DNA from: Burkholderiales bacterium | Lineage (GTDB): Bacteria > Pseudomonadota > Gammaproteobacteria > Burkholderiales > Burkholderiaceae_E | Assembly: GCA_027489195.1 (NCBI GenBank) | Contig: JAIYAG010000079.1 | Coordinates: 1 to 7,152 of the forward strand | Length of the DNA: 7,152 nucleotides | Reading direction: 5' to 3' | Shown here: in pieces, positions 1 to 6,112 of the stretch | Numbering within the stretch: the first letter of the stretch is position 1 | Layout of the letters: the number at the start of each line of letters is the position of its first letter | Made by a program: the position numbers and the translations under genes | The notes under the pieces: generated by a model | The model's input: the letters and a program-made list of their open reading frames with translations, nothing else | Told to the model about the DNA's origin: nothing | Databases searched by the model: none

Positions 1-210
1 CAGTACGGGTTCACGTTCGACGAAGAGACGAACGAGGACGACACCGTCATGGAGAAGAACGGGGTGTCGCTGCTCATCGACGCGATGAGCTACCAGTACC
101 TGGTCGGTGCCGAGATCGACTACAAGGACGGCCTCGAAGGCGCTCAGTTCGTGATCAAGAACCCGAACGCCACGACCACCTGCGGTTGCGGCTCCTCGTT
201 CTCGGCCTGA
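1..210 (+). CDS. erpA: ErpA, A-type iron-sulfur cluster insertion protein (3' end only)
   Basis: Frame 1 is open from the window edge to TGA at 208-210 and gives the last 69 residues of an A-type Fe-S carrier. ErpA receives [Fe-S] clusters from the scaffold machinery and delivers them to apo-proteins in the cytoplasm, including enzymes of isoprenoid synthesis and respiration. Seen here are the core stretch MSYQYLVGAEIDYKDGLEG, then FVIKNPNA, and the C-terminal CGCGSSFSA, whose two cysteines are cluster ligands. The third conserved cysteine of the family would lie upstream, outside the window. The MSxQYLVG and NPNAxxTCGCGSSF wording fits ErpA better than IscA or SufA. The gene converges on anmK, and three hairpins follow the stop. 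Family identity is secure; the choice of ErpA over another A-type carrier is likely. Confidence 0.92.
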   Translation, partial: QYGFTFDEETNEDDTVMEKNGVSLLIDAMSYQYLVGAEIDYKDGLEGAQFVIKNPNATTTCGCGSSFSA

Positions 211-220
211 GTCGGCTTGC

Positions 221-286
221 AGACCGGGGCGCCTGCGCGCGCCCCGTCTGTGTGGCGGTTGCCACACCCGCCCGCGCCAGCGGGCG
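221..286. terminator. Three tandem hairpins between convergent erpA and anmK, probable bidirectional terminator
   Basis: The 79 bp between the two stops are almost entirely inverted repeats. Hairpin 1 pairs AGAC (221-224) plus GGGGCGC (226-232) with GCGCCCC (239-245) plus GTCT (246-249), leaving C225 bulged. Hairpin 2 pairs GTGTGGC (250-256) with GCCACAC (261-267) around the loop GGTT. Hairpin 3 pairs CGCCCGC (269-275) with GCGGGCG (280-286) around the loop GCCA. They are head-to-tail, with no spacer or one base between them. No T-tract follows on either strand, so they are not textbook intrinsic terminators. Blocking of read-through from both genes, or 3'-end protection after Rho termination, is inferred from position. 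Confidence 0.6.
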
Positions 287-289
287 ATC

Positions 290-1399
290 TCAGCGAGCGA
301 GGTGGGGCGAGTAGATCGCCCCCAGCACCCTCGGTGCGCGGGCGCCGGTCACCGCGGGCAGATTGCCCGGTCGTCCGGCCAGCCGCTCCCTCGCCAGCCA
401 CGCGAATGCGAGCGCCTCCACCGCGAACGGATCGACGCCGAGCGTGGCGGTCGAGCTGACCTCGATCGGCGCGAGTCTCGCGGTCAGCCTCGACATCAGG
501 TGACCGTTGTACGCGCCGCCTCCGCAGATGCGGACTTCCTCGGCGCCGAAAGCCTGGCAGGCGTCGGCGATCGTCGCGGCGGTGAGTTCCGCGAGCGTCG
601 CCTGAACGTCGGGGGCCGACGGCGTGTCACCCCCCATCGCGGCGAGCCGATCGTCCAGCCAGGCCGGCGTGAACAGGTCCCGGCCGGTGCTCTTCGGAGC
701 GGGCATCCGGAAGTAGGGTTCGTCCATCAGGCGGCGGAGCAGGGTCGACGAGACCCGCCCGCTGGCGGCCCAGGCGCCGTCCCGGTCGAAGGACCGGCCC
801 TGGTGGCGTTCGCACCAGGCGTCCATCAGCAGATTGCCGGGACCGGTGTCGAAGCCGGTGACCGAGCCGCCGCCGGCAGGCAGCAGGCTGACATTCGCGA
901 TGCCGCCGATGTTCACGATCGCACGGCGTCGCGTCGGTGAGGCGAAGGCGAGGGCGTGGAACGCGGGCACCAGCGGTGCGCCCTGTCCGCCGGCTGCGAC
1001 GTCGGCCGAGCGCATGTCGACGACGGTGGCGCAGCCGGTGCGTTCGGCCAGTCGTGCACCGTCGATCAGCTGCAGCGTGTAGCCGAGCTCGGGTCGATGC
1101 CGGATCGTCTGCCCGTGGGCGCCGATCGCAGTCACGGTACCGCCGCCAGCCCATTCGAGCAGTTCGGAGGCGACCTCGGCGTAGAGATCGGTGAGCGCGA
1201 CCGTGGCGAGCGCAGCGCGGGCGAGCTCGTCCATGCCGGGCTGCTGCAGGGCGAGCAGTTCGGCGCGCAAGGGCGCCGGCATCGGACGGGAAGCGAAGGC
1301 GATGGTGCGCAGCGCGGCGCCAGGCGAATTGCCGTCGGACGCGGCGAGCACGCCGTCGACCCCGTCGACGCTCGTTCCGGACATCAACCCGATGTACAT
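290..1399 (-). CDS. anmK: Anhydro-N-acetylmuramic acid kinase (AnmK)
   Basis: A cytoplasmic enzyme of murein recycling: it opens the 1,6-anhydro ring of anhydro-MurNAc and phosphorylates it with ATP, giving MurNAc-6-phosphate. The 369-residue product has the family's usual length. Visible motifs in order are the N-terminal phosphate loop MSGTSVDGVD (6-15), GAHGQTIRHRP (93-103), DMRSADVAAGGQGAPLVPAFH (from 128), NIGGIANVS (163-171), GFDTGPGNLLMDAW (182-195) with Asp184 as the likely catalytic base, CGGGAYN (292-298), and a C-terminal VTGA...LGAIY. The ATG at 1397-1399 is chosen because the protein then begins MYIGLMSGTS, as family members do. The open frame runs further upstream to 1483, but those 28 residues look non-homologous and overlap the upstream gene. 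It starts 13 bases after the M23 gene's stop with no clear Shine-Dalgarno, which suggests cotranscription and translational coupling. Confidence 0.95.
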   Translation of the reverse strand: MYIGLMSGTSVDGVDGVLAASDGNSPGAALRTIAFASRPMPAPLRAELLALQQPGMDELARAALATVALTDLYAEVASELLEWAGGGTVTAIGAHGQTIRHRPELGYTLQLIDGARLAERTGCATVVDMRSADVAAGGQGAPLVPAFHALAFASPTRRRAIVNIGGIANVSLLPAGGGSVTGFDTGPGNLLMDAWCERHQGRSFDRDGAWAASGRVSSTLLRRLMDEPYFRMPAPKSTGRDLFTPAWLDDRLAAMGGDTPSAPDVQATLAELTAATIADACQAFGAEEVRICGGGAYNGHLMSRLTARLAPIEVSSTATLGVDPFAVEALAFAWLARERLAGRPGNLPAVTGARAPRVLGAIYSPHLAR

Positions 1400-1412
1400 C
1401 GGGGCGGGTTCG

Positions 1413-2711
1413 CTATTCGAAGCGCGCGGCCATCTGGGTGTCGAGCAGCCCGAAGCGCGCGCGATACTGGCCGGCCAGCGCACCGAAGCGCGAGCGATCC
1501 TCCCCCGTCAGGGTGCGGACCGGCTCCTGCGCGACCACCGCCATGGGGTCGACATGCTGACCGTCGATGTGGAACTCGAAATGCAGGTGCGGCCCGGTGG
1601 CCCAGCCCGTCTGACCGACCGTGCCGATCGTTTCGCCCTGCCGGACCGGGGTGCCCGGCTGAAGGCCGTCGGCGAACTGGTTCAGGTGGGCATACAGCGT
1701 CATGTGGCGGCCGTCATGCTTGACCACCACGACGTTGCCGTAGCCGCGCTGCTGGCCGACGAAATCGATCGTGCCGTTGGCGACCACACGGACATTGGTG
1801 CCGACCGGAGCCGGCATGTCGACGCCCTTGTGCGCACGCCAGTCGCGAAGCACCGGATGCAGGCGGTTCTCGGTGAAGCCCGAGCTCACGCGGGTGAACT
1901 CGAGTGGCGATGCGAGGAACGGTCGCGCCAGGTTGCGACCGTCGAAGGTGTAGTAGCCACCACCCCCTCCGATGCCGCCGTCGAACCAGACCGCCTCGAG
2001 CTTGCGCTGGCCGCCGCGGAACTGGACCGCCAGGATCTTGCCGACGATGGGCGGCTCGAGGCTGCCGGCCTCTCGAAGCGTCTCGTACACCACCCGCAGG
2101 CGGTCTCCGCGGCGGAGGTCCTTCTGCAGGTCGACGTCGGTACCGAACACGTCGGCCATCTTGGTGACGACGTTGTCGGGGATGTCGGCGACGTCCAGCG
2201 CCTCGATGAGCGAGCGTCGGATCTCGGCGCTGCGGGTCTCGATCGAGCGCTCGATCGGCACGGCTTCCTCGAAGGCGCCGAACCCGGCGCCTTCGCGGAC
2301 GATCACCAGGCGACGGCCGAGCGAGTCGGGGTCGTCCCCGGCGAGGCGGTAGCTGAGGCGCTCGAGACTCCTGTCCTCGGCCACGACCGCGGACACGGTG
2401 CGCCCGGGGCGCAGCTCGAGCAGGCGGCGGGCGACCGGGTCGCGACGCACGAACGCGGCGAAGGCGGGGTCGTCGGCGCCCAGCCTGGCGAGCAGCGAAG
2501 AGAGGGTCTCGCCGCGGCGGATCTTTTCCTGCTGAACGAAGCCCGCATCGGCCTGCATCAGCTCCGGCGCGAGCGCGACCGACTCGATCGTGGTCTCGGA
2601 GGGCGGCAGGGCCGGCGCGGACAGGGGGGCGACGCCGAAGGCCGTGACCGCTGCGAATGACGTGACCGCGCCGATGGCGATCGCAAGCGTCTTGACCTGG
2701 GGGAACCGCAT
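1413..2711 (-). CDS. M23/LytM-family murein DD-endopeptidase, MepM-like, membrane-anchored
   Basis: A predicted periplasmic zinc metallopeptidase that cleaves peptide cross-links in peptidoglycan. The product has 432 residues, close to E. coli MepM. An N-terminal hydrophobic stretch (about 8-30, after the lysine at 7) is a signal anchor or uncleaved signal peptide. Residues about 62-80 (KIRRGETLSSLLARLG) look like a LysM/OapA-type module. A middle domain (about 130-260) precedes the catalytic LytM domain (about 285-390). The Zn ligands are His294 and Asp298 in HKGVD and His377 in GPHLHFE; His342 (YAHL) and His375 are the expected catalytic histidines. All key residues are present, so it should be active rather than a degenerate EnvC/NlpD-type activator. 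The open frame reaches 3095, but those extra 128 residues are arginine-rich and lack domain character. The ATG at 2711 puts the signal anchor at the N-terminus; no strong ribosome site precedes it. A glycine-rich run (245-252) lies before the catalytic domain. Confidence 0.9.
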   Translation of the reverse strand: MRFPQVKTLAIAIGAVTSFAAVTAFGVAPLSAPALPPSETTIESVALAPELMQADAGFVQQEKIRRGETLSSLLARLGADDPAFAAFVRRDPVARRLLELRPGRTVSAVVAEDRSLERLSYRLAGDDPDSLGRRLVIVREGAGFGAFEEAVPIERSIETRSAEIRRSLIEALDVADIPDNVVTKMADVFGTDVDLQKDLRRGDRLRVVYETLREAGSLEPPIVGKILAVQFRGGQRKLEAVWFDGGIGGGGGYYTFDGRNLARPFLASPLEFTRVSSGFTENRLHPVLRDWRAHKGVDMPAPVGTNVRVVANGTIDFVGQQRGYGNVVVVKHDGRHMTLYAHLNQFADGLQPGTPVRQGETIGTVGQTGWATGPHLHFEFHIDGQHVDPMAVVAQEPVRTLTGEDRSRFGALAGQYRARFGLLDTQMAARFE

Positions 2712-2747
2712 CGTGAAGGAGCCGTCTCGGGTCGGGAAGGTGTCAGG

Positions 2748-2776
2748 TTGGGGCGCGTGGCCCGCTGGGCTATGAT
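2748..2776 (+). promoter_or_regulatory. Candidate sigma-70 promoter for tyrS-dtd cluster
   Basis: TTGGGG (2748-2753), a 17-base spacer and TATGAT (2771-2776) make a plausible -35/-10 pair reading right. The -10 matches the consensus at five of six positions; the -35 keeps the TTG. Transcription would start near 2783, leaving a leader of about 145 bases before tyrS. It is a visual match only. Confidence 0.4.
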
Positions 2777-2869
2777 CCGTGGCCCTGCGGACGGGCAGTC
2801 CGGCGGCCAGCGCCGCTTCGACCACCGACCGACGGCGGACGTCGAACGGCCTCGCGGCACGAGCGCGCG

Positions 2870-2875
2870 ATTGTA
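2870..2875 (-). promoter_or_regulatory. Candidate -10 element for the M23-anmK operon
   Basis: On the minus strand, 2875 to 2870 reads TACAAT, a good -10 hexamer in otherwise GC-rich DNA. No convincing -35 is seen at 16-18 bases; TTCGGG (2900-2895) is 19 bases away. The start point would be near 2863, giving a leader of about 150 bases that would overlap the tyrS leader in antisense. Confidence 0.35.
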
Positions 2876-2928
2876 GCCGAAACCCGATCCCAAACCCGAA
2901 GACAGTCATAAGTCGCCAAGTATCGCCG

Positions 2929-4176
2929 ATGAGCTCACCGACCGCCACGCCCGAATCCGCCGAGTCGCAGGTCCCGGAATCCGCCCGTCGGGCACTAGCG
3001 GTCGCGAAGCGTGGCTGCGACGAATTGCTGGTCGAGCAGGACTTCCTGCGCAAGCTCGTGCGATCGGAATCCACCGGTGCGCCGCTGCGCATCAAGCTCG
3101 GCCTGGACCCGACCGCACCCGACCTGCACCTCGGTCATACGGTCGTGCTCAACAAGATGCGGCAGCTGCAAGATCTGGGCCACACGGTGATCTTCCTGAT
3201 CGGGGACTTCACGGCCATGATCGGCGACCCGTCAGGGCGCAACCAGACCCGTCCGCCGCTCACCCGCGAGCAGATCGAGGCGAATGCCCGCACCTATTTC
3301 GAGCAGGCGAGCCTGGTGCTGGACGCCTCGCGCACCGAGATCCGCTACAACTCGGAGTGGAGCGACCCCCTCGGAGCGCGCGGGATGATCCAGCTCGCCG
3401 CCCGCTACACGCTGGCCCGCATGCTCGAGCGCGACGACTTCACCAAGCGCTACAAGGGCGGGATCCCGATCTCGGTCCACGAACTGCTCTACCCGCTGAT
3501 GCAGGGCTACGACTCGGTCGCCCTGAAGTCGGACCTCGAGCTCGGCGGCACCGACCAGAAGTTCAACCTGCTGGTCGGCCGCGAGTTGCAGCGGGAGTAC
3601 GGGCAGGAGCCGCAGTGCATCCTGACGATGCCGCTGCTGGTCGGGCTCGACGGGGTGGAGAAGATGTCGAAGTCCAAGGGCAACTACGTCGGCATCACAG
3701 ACGCGACCGACGACATGTTCGGCAAACTGATGTCGATCTCCGACGATCTGATGTGGACCTACTTCGATCTCCTGTCTTCGATGACGATCGAGGCGGTCGC
3801 CGCGCTGCGTGCGGAATGTTCGTCCGGCCGCAATCCTCGCGATGCAAAGGTCCTGCTCGCCGGCGAGATGGTGGCGCGCTTCCACGGCGCGCCTGCGGCC
3901 GAGGCGGCCCGCGAGGCCTTCGACGCCCGCTTCGCCCGCGGCGCGCTGCCCGAGGACCTGCCCGAGGTCTCGATCGCCGGTGCGCCGGTCGCGATCGCGC
4001 AGCTGCTCAAGCAGGCCGGGCTGGTGAGCTCGACCAGCGACGCCATGCGCAACATCGAGCAGGGCGGCGTGCGGATCGACGGTGACAAGGTGTCGGACAA
4101 GGGCCTGAAGCTCGGCGCCGGCACCTTCGTCGTGCAGGTCGGAAAGCGCCGCGCGGCGCGCGTGACCGTGGCCTGA
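2929..4176 (+). CDS. tyrS: Tyrosyl-tRNA synthetase
   Basis: Class I aminoacyl-tRNA synthetase that charges tRNA-Tyr with tyrosine in two ATP-dependent steps. The product has 415 residues, within the bacterial range. The Rossmann catalytic domain carries the HIGH-type signature HLGH (67-70), preceded by IKLGLDPTAPD (55-65), then FLIGDFTAMIGDPSGR (89-104), the tyrosine pocket and dimer region, GGTDQKFNLLVGRE (206-219), and the KMSKS loop at 245-249. An S4 RNA-binding domain occupies about 349-413 (IAQLLKQAGL, then GGVRIDG). HLGH in place of HIGH and the FTAMIGDPSGR wording indicate the TyrRS subtype common in beta- and many gammaproteobacteria. The ATG at 2929 gives a short polar lead before ARRALAVAKRGCDELL; the open frame extends to 2779 but without homologous character. 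Only weak ribosome-site similarity is seen. It is followed after 19 bases by dtd, a functional partner. Confidence 0.96.
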   Translation: MSSPTATPESAESQVPESARRALAVAKRGCDELLVEQDFLRKLVRSESTGAPLRIKLGLDPTAPDLHLGHTVVLNKMRQLQDLGHTVIFLIGDFTAMIGDPSGRNQTRPPLTREQIEANARTYFEQASLVLDASRTEIRYNSEWSDPLGARGMIQLAARYTLARMLERDDFTKRYKGGIPISVHELLYPLMQGYDSVALKSDLELGGTDQKFNLLVGRELQREYGQEPQCILTMPLLVGLDGVEKMSKSKGNYVGITDATDDMFGKLMSISDDLMWTYFDLLSSMTIEAVAALRAECSSGRNPRDAKVLLAGEMVARFHGAPAAEAAREAFDARFARGALPEDLPEVSIAGAPVAIAQLLKQAGLVSSTSDAMRNIEQGGVRIDGDKVSDKGLKLGAGTFVVQVGKRRAARVTVA

Positions 4177-4195
4177 TGGCGCGGCCGGTGCGTCG

Positions 4196-4669
4196 ATGAT
4201 CGCGCTGATCCAGCGCGTCGCGCGCGCCCACGTCGAGGTCGAAGGCGCGACCGTCGGGGCCATCGGGCCGGGGCTGCTGGCGCTGGTCTGCGCCGAGCGC
4301 GGCGACACGCCCCGACAGGCGCAGGCGTTGCTGGCGAGGCTGCTGGCCTACCGGATCTTCGCCGACGACCGGGGCCGGATGAACCGCTCGCTCGCGGACG
4401 TGGCCGGTGGCCTGCTGCTCGTGCCGCAGTTCACGCTGGCGGCCGATACCAACAGCGGGCTGCGTCCGAGCTTCACGCCCGCGGCCCCGCCGGCCGTGGC
4501 ACGCGTGCTGTACGAAGACATCGTGTCGCGGGCCCGGCTCGCCCATGCAGCCGTCGAAACCGGTATCTTCGGTGCGGACATGCAGGTGTCTCTGGTCAAC
4601 GACGGGCCGGTCACGTTCTGGCTGCGCGCGGATCCGGAGTCATCCGTTTCTGACGAGGTCACGACATGA
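4196..4669 (+). CDS. dtd: D-aminoacyl-tRNA deacylase (Dtd)
   Basis: A homodimeric proofreading enzyme that hydrolyses D-aminoacyl-tRNAs, D-Tyr-tRNA-Tyr being the classic substrate, and also Gly-tRNA-Ala, so D-amino acids stay out of proteins. The product has 157 residues; E. coli Dtd is a little shorter (about 145), the difference being a short C-terminal tail. Seen are the N-terminal MIALIQRVARAHVEV, the catalytic-pocket motif PQFTLAADT (77-85), where many homologues have Ser-Gln-x-x-Leu, and NDGPVTF (135-141), which holds the Gly137-Pro138 pair that forms the chiral selectivity filter. It lies 19 bases after tyrS and its TGA overlaps the next gene's ATG (ATGA, 4666-4669), so tyrS, dtd and the next gene are very likely one transcript. 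No strong Shine-Dalgarno is seen; coupling to tyrS is inferred. Confidence 0.95.
   Translation: MIALIQRVARAHVEVEGATVGAIGPGLLALVCAERGDTPRQAQALLARLLAYRIFADDRGRMNRSLADVAGGLLLVPQFTLAADTNSGLRPSFTPAAPPAVARVLYEDIVSRARLAHAAVETGIFGADMQVSLVNDGPVTFWLRADPESSVSDEVTT
4655..4658 (+). promoter_or_regulatory. Ribosome binding site for the PEBP-family gene
   Basis: GAGG lies seven bases before the ATG at 4666, inside the end of dtd. It supports that start and the ATGA overlap with dtd. Confidence 0.6.
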
Positions 4670-5313
4670 AGCTGTGGAGCGATTCCTTCGTCGACGGCGA
4701 GGCCATCCCCGCCGAGTTCGCCTTCGCGCGCGTCGATCCGAAGCATCGGGTCGCGCTGGCGCCCAACCGCAACCCGCACCTGGCCTGGTGGGATCTGCCG
4801 CAGGGCACGCGCTCGCTGGTGCTGATCTGTCACGACTTCGACGCGCCGAGCGTGCCGGACGACGTCAACCATCCGGACCGGGAGGTCCCGACCTCGCTGG
4901 CGCGCGTCGACTTCCACCACTGGGTGCTGGTCGACCTGCCGCCGGCGCTCGCGTCGATCGCGGCCGGCGAGTTCTCCGACCAGGTGGTGCCGAAGGGCAA
5001 GGCAGGGCCGGAGACCCGGCACGGCGCGCGGCACGGGCTCAACGACTACACCGCGTGGTTCGCGCAGGACCACGACATGGCGGGCGAGTACTACGGCTAC
5101 GACGGCCCGTGCCCGCCGTGGAACGATGCGCTGATCCACCGCTACCAGTTCGCGCTCCATGCGATCGACCTCGAGCGGCTGCCGCTCGAGGGCCGTTTCA
5201 CCGGGCCGCAGGTGCTCGCCGCGATGCAGGGACACGTGCTGGCGCGCGCCACGATCTCCGGACGCTACAGCCTGAACCCCAGGCTGGCCGAGCAGCCGGC
5301 CCCGCCCGCCTGA
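4666..5313 (+). CDS. PEBP (YbhB/YbcL) family protein, function unknown
   Basis: A 215-residue protein of the phosphatidylethanolamine-binding / Raf-kinase-inhibitor-like family. The fold binds small anionic ligands in an Asp/His pocket, but the physiological role of bacterial members is mostly undefined. Seen are the pocket motif DFDAP (57-61), FHHWVLVDLP (83-92), and the second conserved block YYGYDGPCPPWND (142-154) followed by HRYQFALHAID (158-168). It has no signal peptide, so it is probably cytoplasmic, unlike periplasmic YbcL. It is clearly longer than E. coli YbhB (158 residues). Extra length sits in a charged loop after DFDAP (about 62-82), around 104-140, and in a proline-rich tail. 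The start at 4666 is supported by GAGG seven bases upstream and by overlap with the dtd stop. Its place between a tRNA-quality gene and a phosphatase does not reveal a job. Confidence 0.88.
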   Translation: MKLWSDSFVDGEAIPAEFAFARVDPKHRVALAPNRNPHLAWWDLPQGTRSLVLICHDFDAPSVPDDVNHPDREVPTSLARVDFHHWVLVDLPPALASIAAGEFSDQVVPKGKAGPETRHGARHGLNDYTAWFAQDHDMAGEYYGYDGPCPPWNDALIHRYQFALHAIDLERLPLEGRFTGPQVLAAMQGHVLARATISGRYSLNPRLAEQPAPPA

Positions 5314-5316
5314 TAC

Positions 5317-5336
5317 GGCCCGCTCCTTCGCGGGTC
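5317..5336 (+). other. Small intergenic hairpin between the PEBP and phosphatase genes
   Basis: GGCCCGC (5317-5323) pairs with GCGGGTC (5330-5336) around the loop TCCTTC, seven pairs including one G-T. No T-tract follows, so it is unlikely to end transcription; it could partly attenuate or stabilise mRNA. Confidence 0.35.
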
Positions 5337-5366
5337 CGCACCCGCCGCCCTGAACCGCCCCCGACG

Positions 5367-6032
5367 ATGCCCCCGACCGAACTGATCCTGCTGCGCCACG
5401 GCGAGACCGACTGGAACCGCGAACGCCGCATCCAGGGGCAGCTCGATACGCCGCTCAACGGCGAGGGCCTGCGCCAGGCGCGGGCCGCGGCACGCCGCCT
5501 CGTCGCCGAGCGGGCGCGCTGGGGCCTGGAGCCCGCCCCGGGCGGGGCGGCGCCGGTCATGGTCAGCAGCGACCTGATGCGCTGCCGCCAGACGGCCGAG
5601 CCGATCGCGGCCGCCCTCGGCTTGGACTGCGCGCACGACGCCCGGCTGCGCGAGCGCGGGTTCGGCGTCTACCAGGGCCGGACCTATCCCGAGGTGCAGC
5701 GCGACGACCCGGAGCGCTTCGCGCGCTGGATGCACCGCGATCCGGACTTCGAGGTCGAGGGCGGCGAATCGCTGCGCACCTTCGGCGCGCGCGTCGAGTC
5801 GGCGCTCGTCGGGCTGGCCACCGCGCACCGGGGCCGCACCGTGGTCGTGATCACCCATGGCGGCGTGCTCGACGTCGCCAACCGACTGTGCCGCGGCCTG
5901 GCGATCGGGGCGCCGCGCGATTTCGAGATCCCGAATGCCGGACTGAACCGGCTGCGCTTCGACGGCGAGCGCTTCGAGCTGCTGGTCTGGGGGGATGTCG
6001 GGCACTGGCAGGATTCGCTCGACGAGCTCTGA
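5367..6032 (+). CDS. Histidine phosphatase family protein (phosphoglycerate-mutase-like, GpmB/CobC type)
   Basis: A 221-residue cytoplasmic member of the histidine phosphatase (branch 1) superfamily, which transfers phosphate through a phosphohistidine. The N-terminal signature LLRHGETDWN (8-17) places the nucleophile at His11 with Arg10. SSDLMRCRQTAEPI (67-80) supplies the second phosphate-pocket arginine (Arg72). The acid/base glutamate is Glu96 in LRERGFGVYQG, and VITHGGVLD (161-169) gives the second pocket histidine, His164. All catalytic residues are present, so an active phosphatase is expected. The substrate cannot be read from sequence; homologues include alpha-ribazole phosphatases, sugar-phosphate phosphatases and misnamed phosphoglycerate mutases. 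The ATG at 5367 is chosen because it sits just before the RHG motif as in homologues. The frame is open far upstream (to 4407), but that part lies across dtd and the PEBP gene in another frame. The start is 53 bases after the preceding stop and lacks a clear ribosome site. Confidence 0.9.
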   Translation: MPPTELILLRHGETDWNRERRIQGQLDTPLNGEGLRQARAAARRLVAERARWGLEPAPGGAAPVMVSSDLMRCRQTAEPIAAALGLDCAHDARLRERGFGVYQGRTYPEVQRDDPERFARWMHRDPDFEVEGGESLRTFGARVESALVGLATAHRGRTVVVITHGGVLDVANRLCRGLAIGAPRDFEIPNAGLNRLRFDGERFELLVWGDVGHWQDSLDEL

Positions 6033-6052
6033 GGCCGAGGTGGAGCGGGCCA

Positions 6053-6063
6053 GCCCTACGGGC
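6053..6063 (+). other. Weak hairpin downstream of the phosphatase gene
   Basis: GCCC (6053-6056), loop TAC, GGGC (6060-6063). Only four pairs and no T-tract follow. It is the only terminator-like element I see after the phosphatase gene, so read-through into the glyA leader is possible. Confidence 0.25.
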
Positions 6064-6098
6064 GTCCCGGGGGGCGGGCGCATCCCGTGCCGATCCCT

Positions 6099-6104
6099 TA
6101 CAAT
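6099..6104 (+). promoter_or_regulatory. -10 element of the glyA promoter
   Basis: TACAAT stands out in GC-rich DNA and matches the sigma-70 -10 consensus at five of six positions. No good -35 is visible 16-18 bases upstream, where the sequence is GC-rich. Transcription would begin around 6111, immediately before the first stem of the ZTP riboswitch (6113). That spacing independently supports the call. Confidence 0.55.
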
Positions 6105-6112
6105 CTCGCCTC

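Larger units (their letters stand above)
2712..2928. promoter_or_regulatory. Divergent regulatory region between the M23 gene and tyrS
   Basis: 217 bp without a credible gene, separating divergently read operons. It holds one candidate promoter for each direction (listed separately). A small inverted repeat, CGGAC (2788-2792) with GTCCG (2798-2802) and loop GGGCA, lies between them. I see no recognisable operator or riboswitch. It is the only gap from which both operons could be driven, so it should contain promoters for both; their exact places are inferred. Confidence 0.6.

Noticed and set aside
1191..2660. A 489-codon open frame on the plus strand
   Set aside because: It lies wholly antisense to anmK and the M23 gene, both of which have full catalytic motifs. 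GC-rich DNA with few stop codons produces such long shadow frames.
2783..2928. A T-box or other attenuator in the presumed tyrS leader
   Set aside because: I see no T-box core, no terminator with a U-tract and no tyrosine-codon leader peptide; T-boxes are also not expected in Proteobacteria.
2712..3095. A 128-residue N-terminal extension of the M23 peptidase
   Set aside because: It would overlap the start of tyrS and put the signal anchor in mid-protein; the extension is arginine-rich without domain character.
3232..4308. A 358-codon open frame on the minus strand
   Set aside because: It is antisense to tyrS and the start of dtd and has a composition typical of a reverse-frame shadow, with no recognisable motif.
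4407..5366. A 541-residue frame (4407-6032) that would give the histidine phosphatase a 320-residue N-terminal extension
   Set aside because: The upstream part lies across dtd and the PEBP gene in another frame, is arginine- and alanine-rich with no domain pattern, and homologues start just before the RHG motif (ATG 5367).
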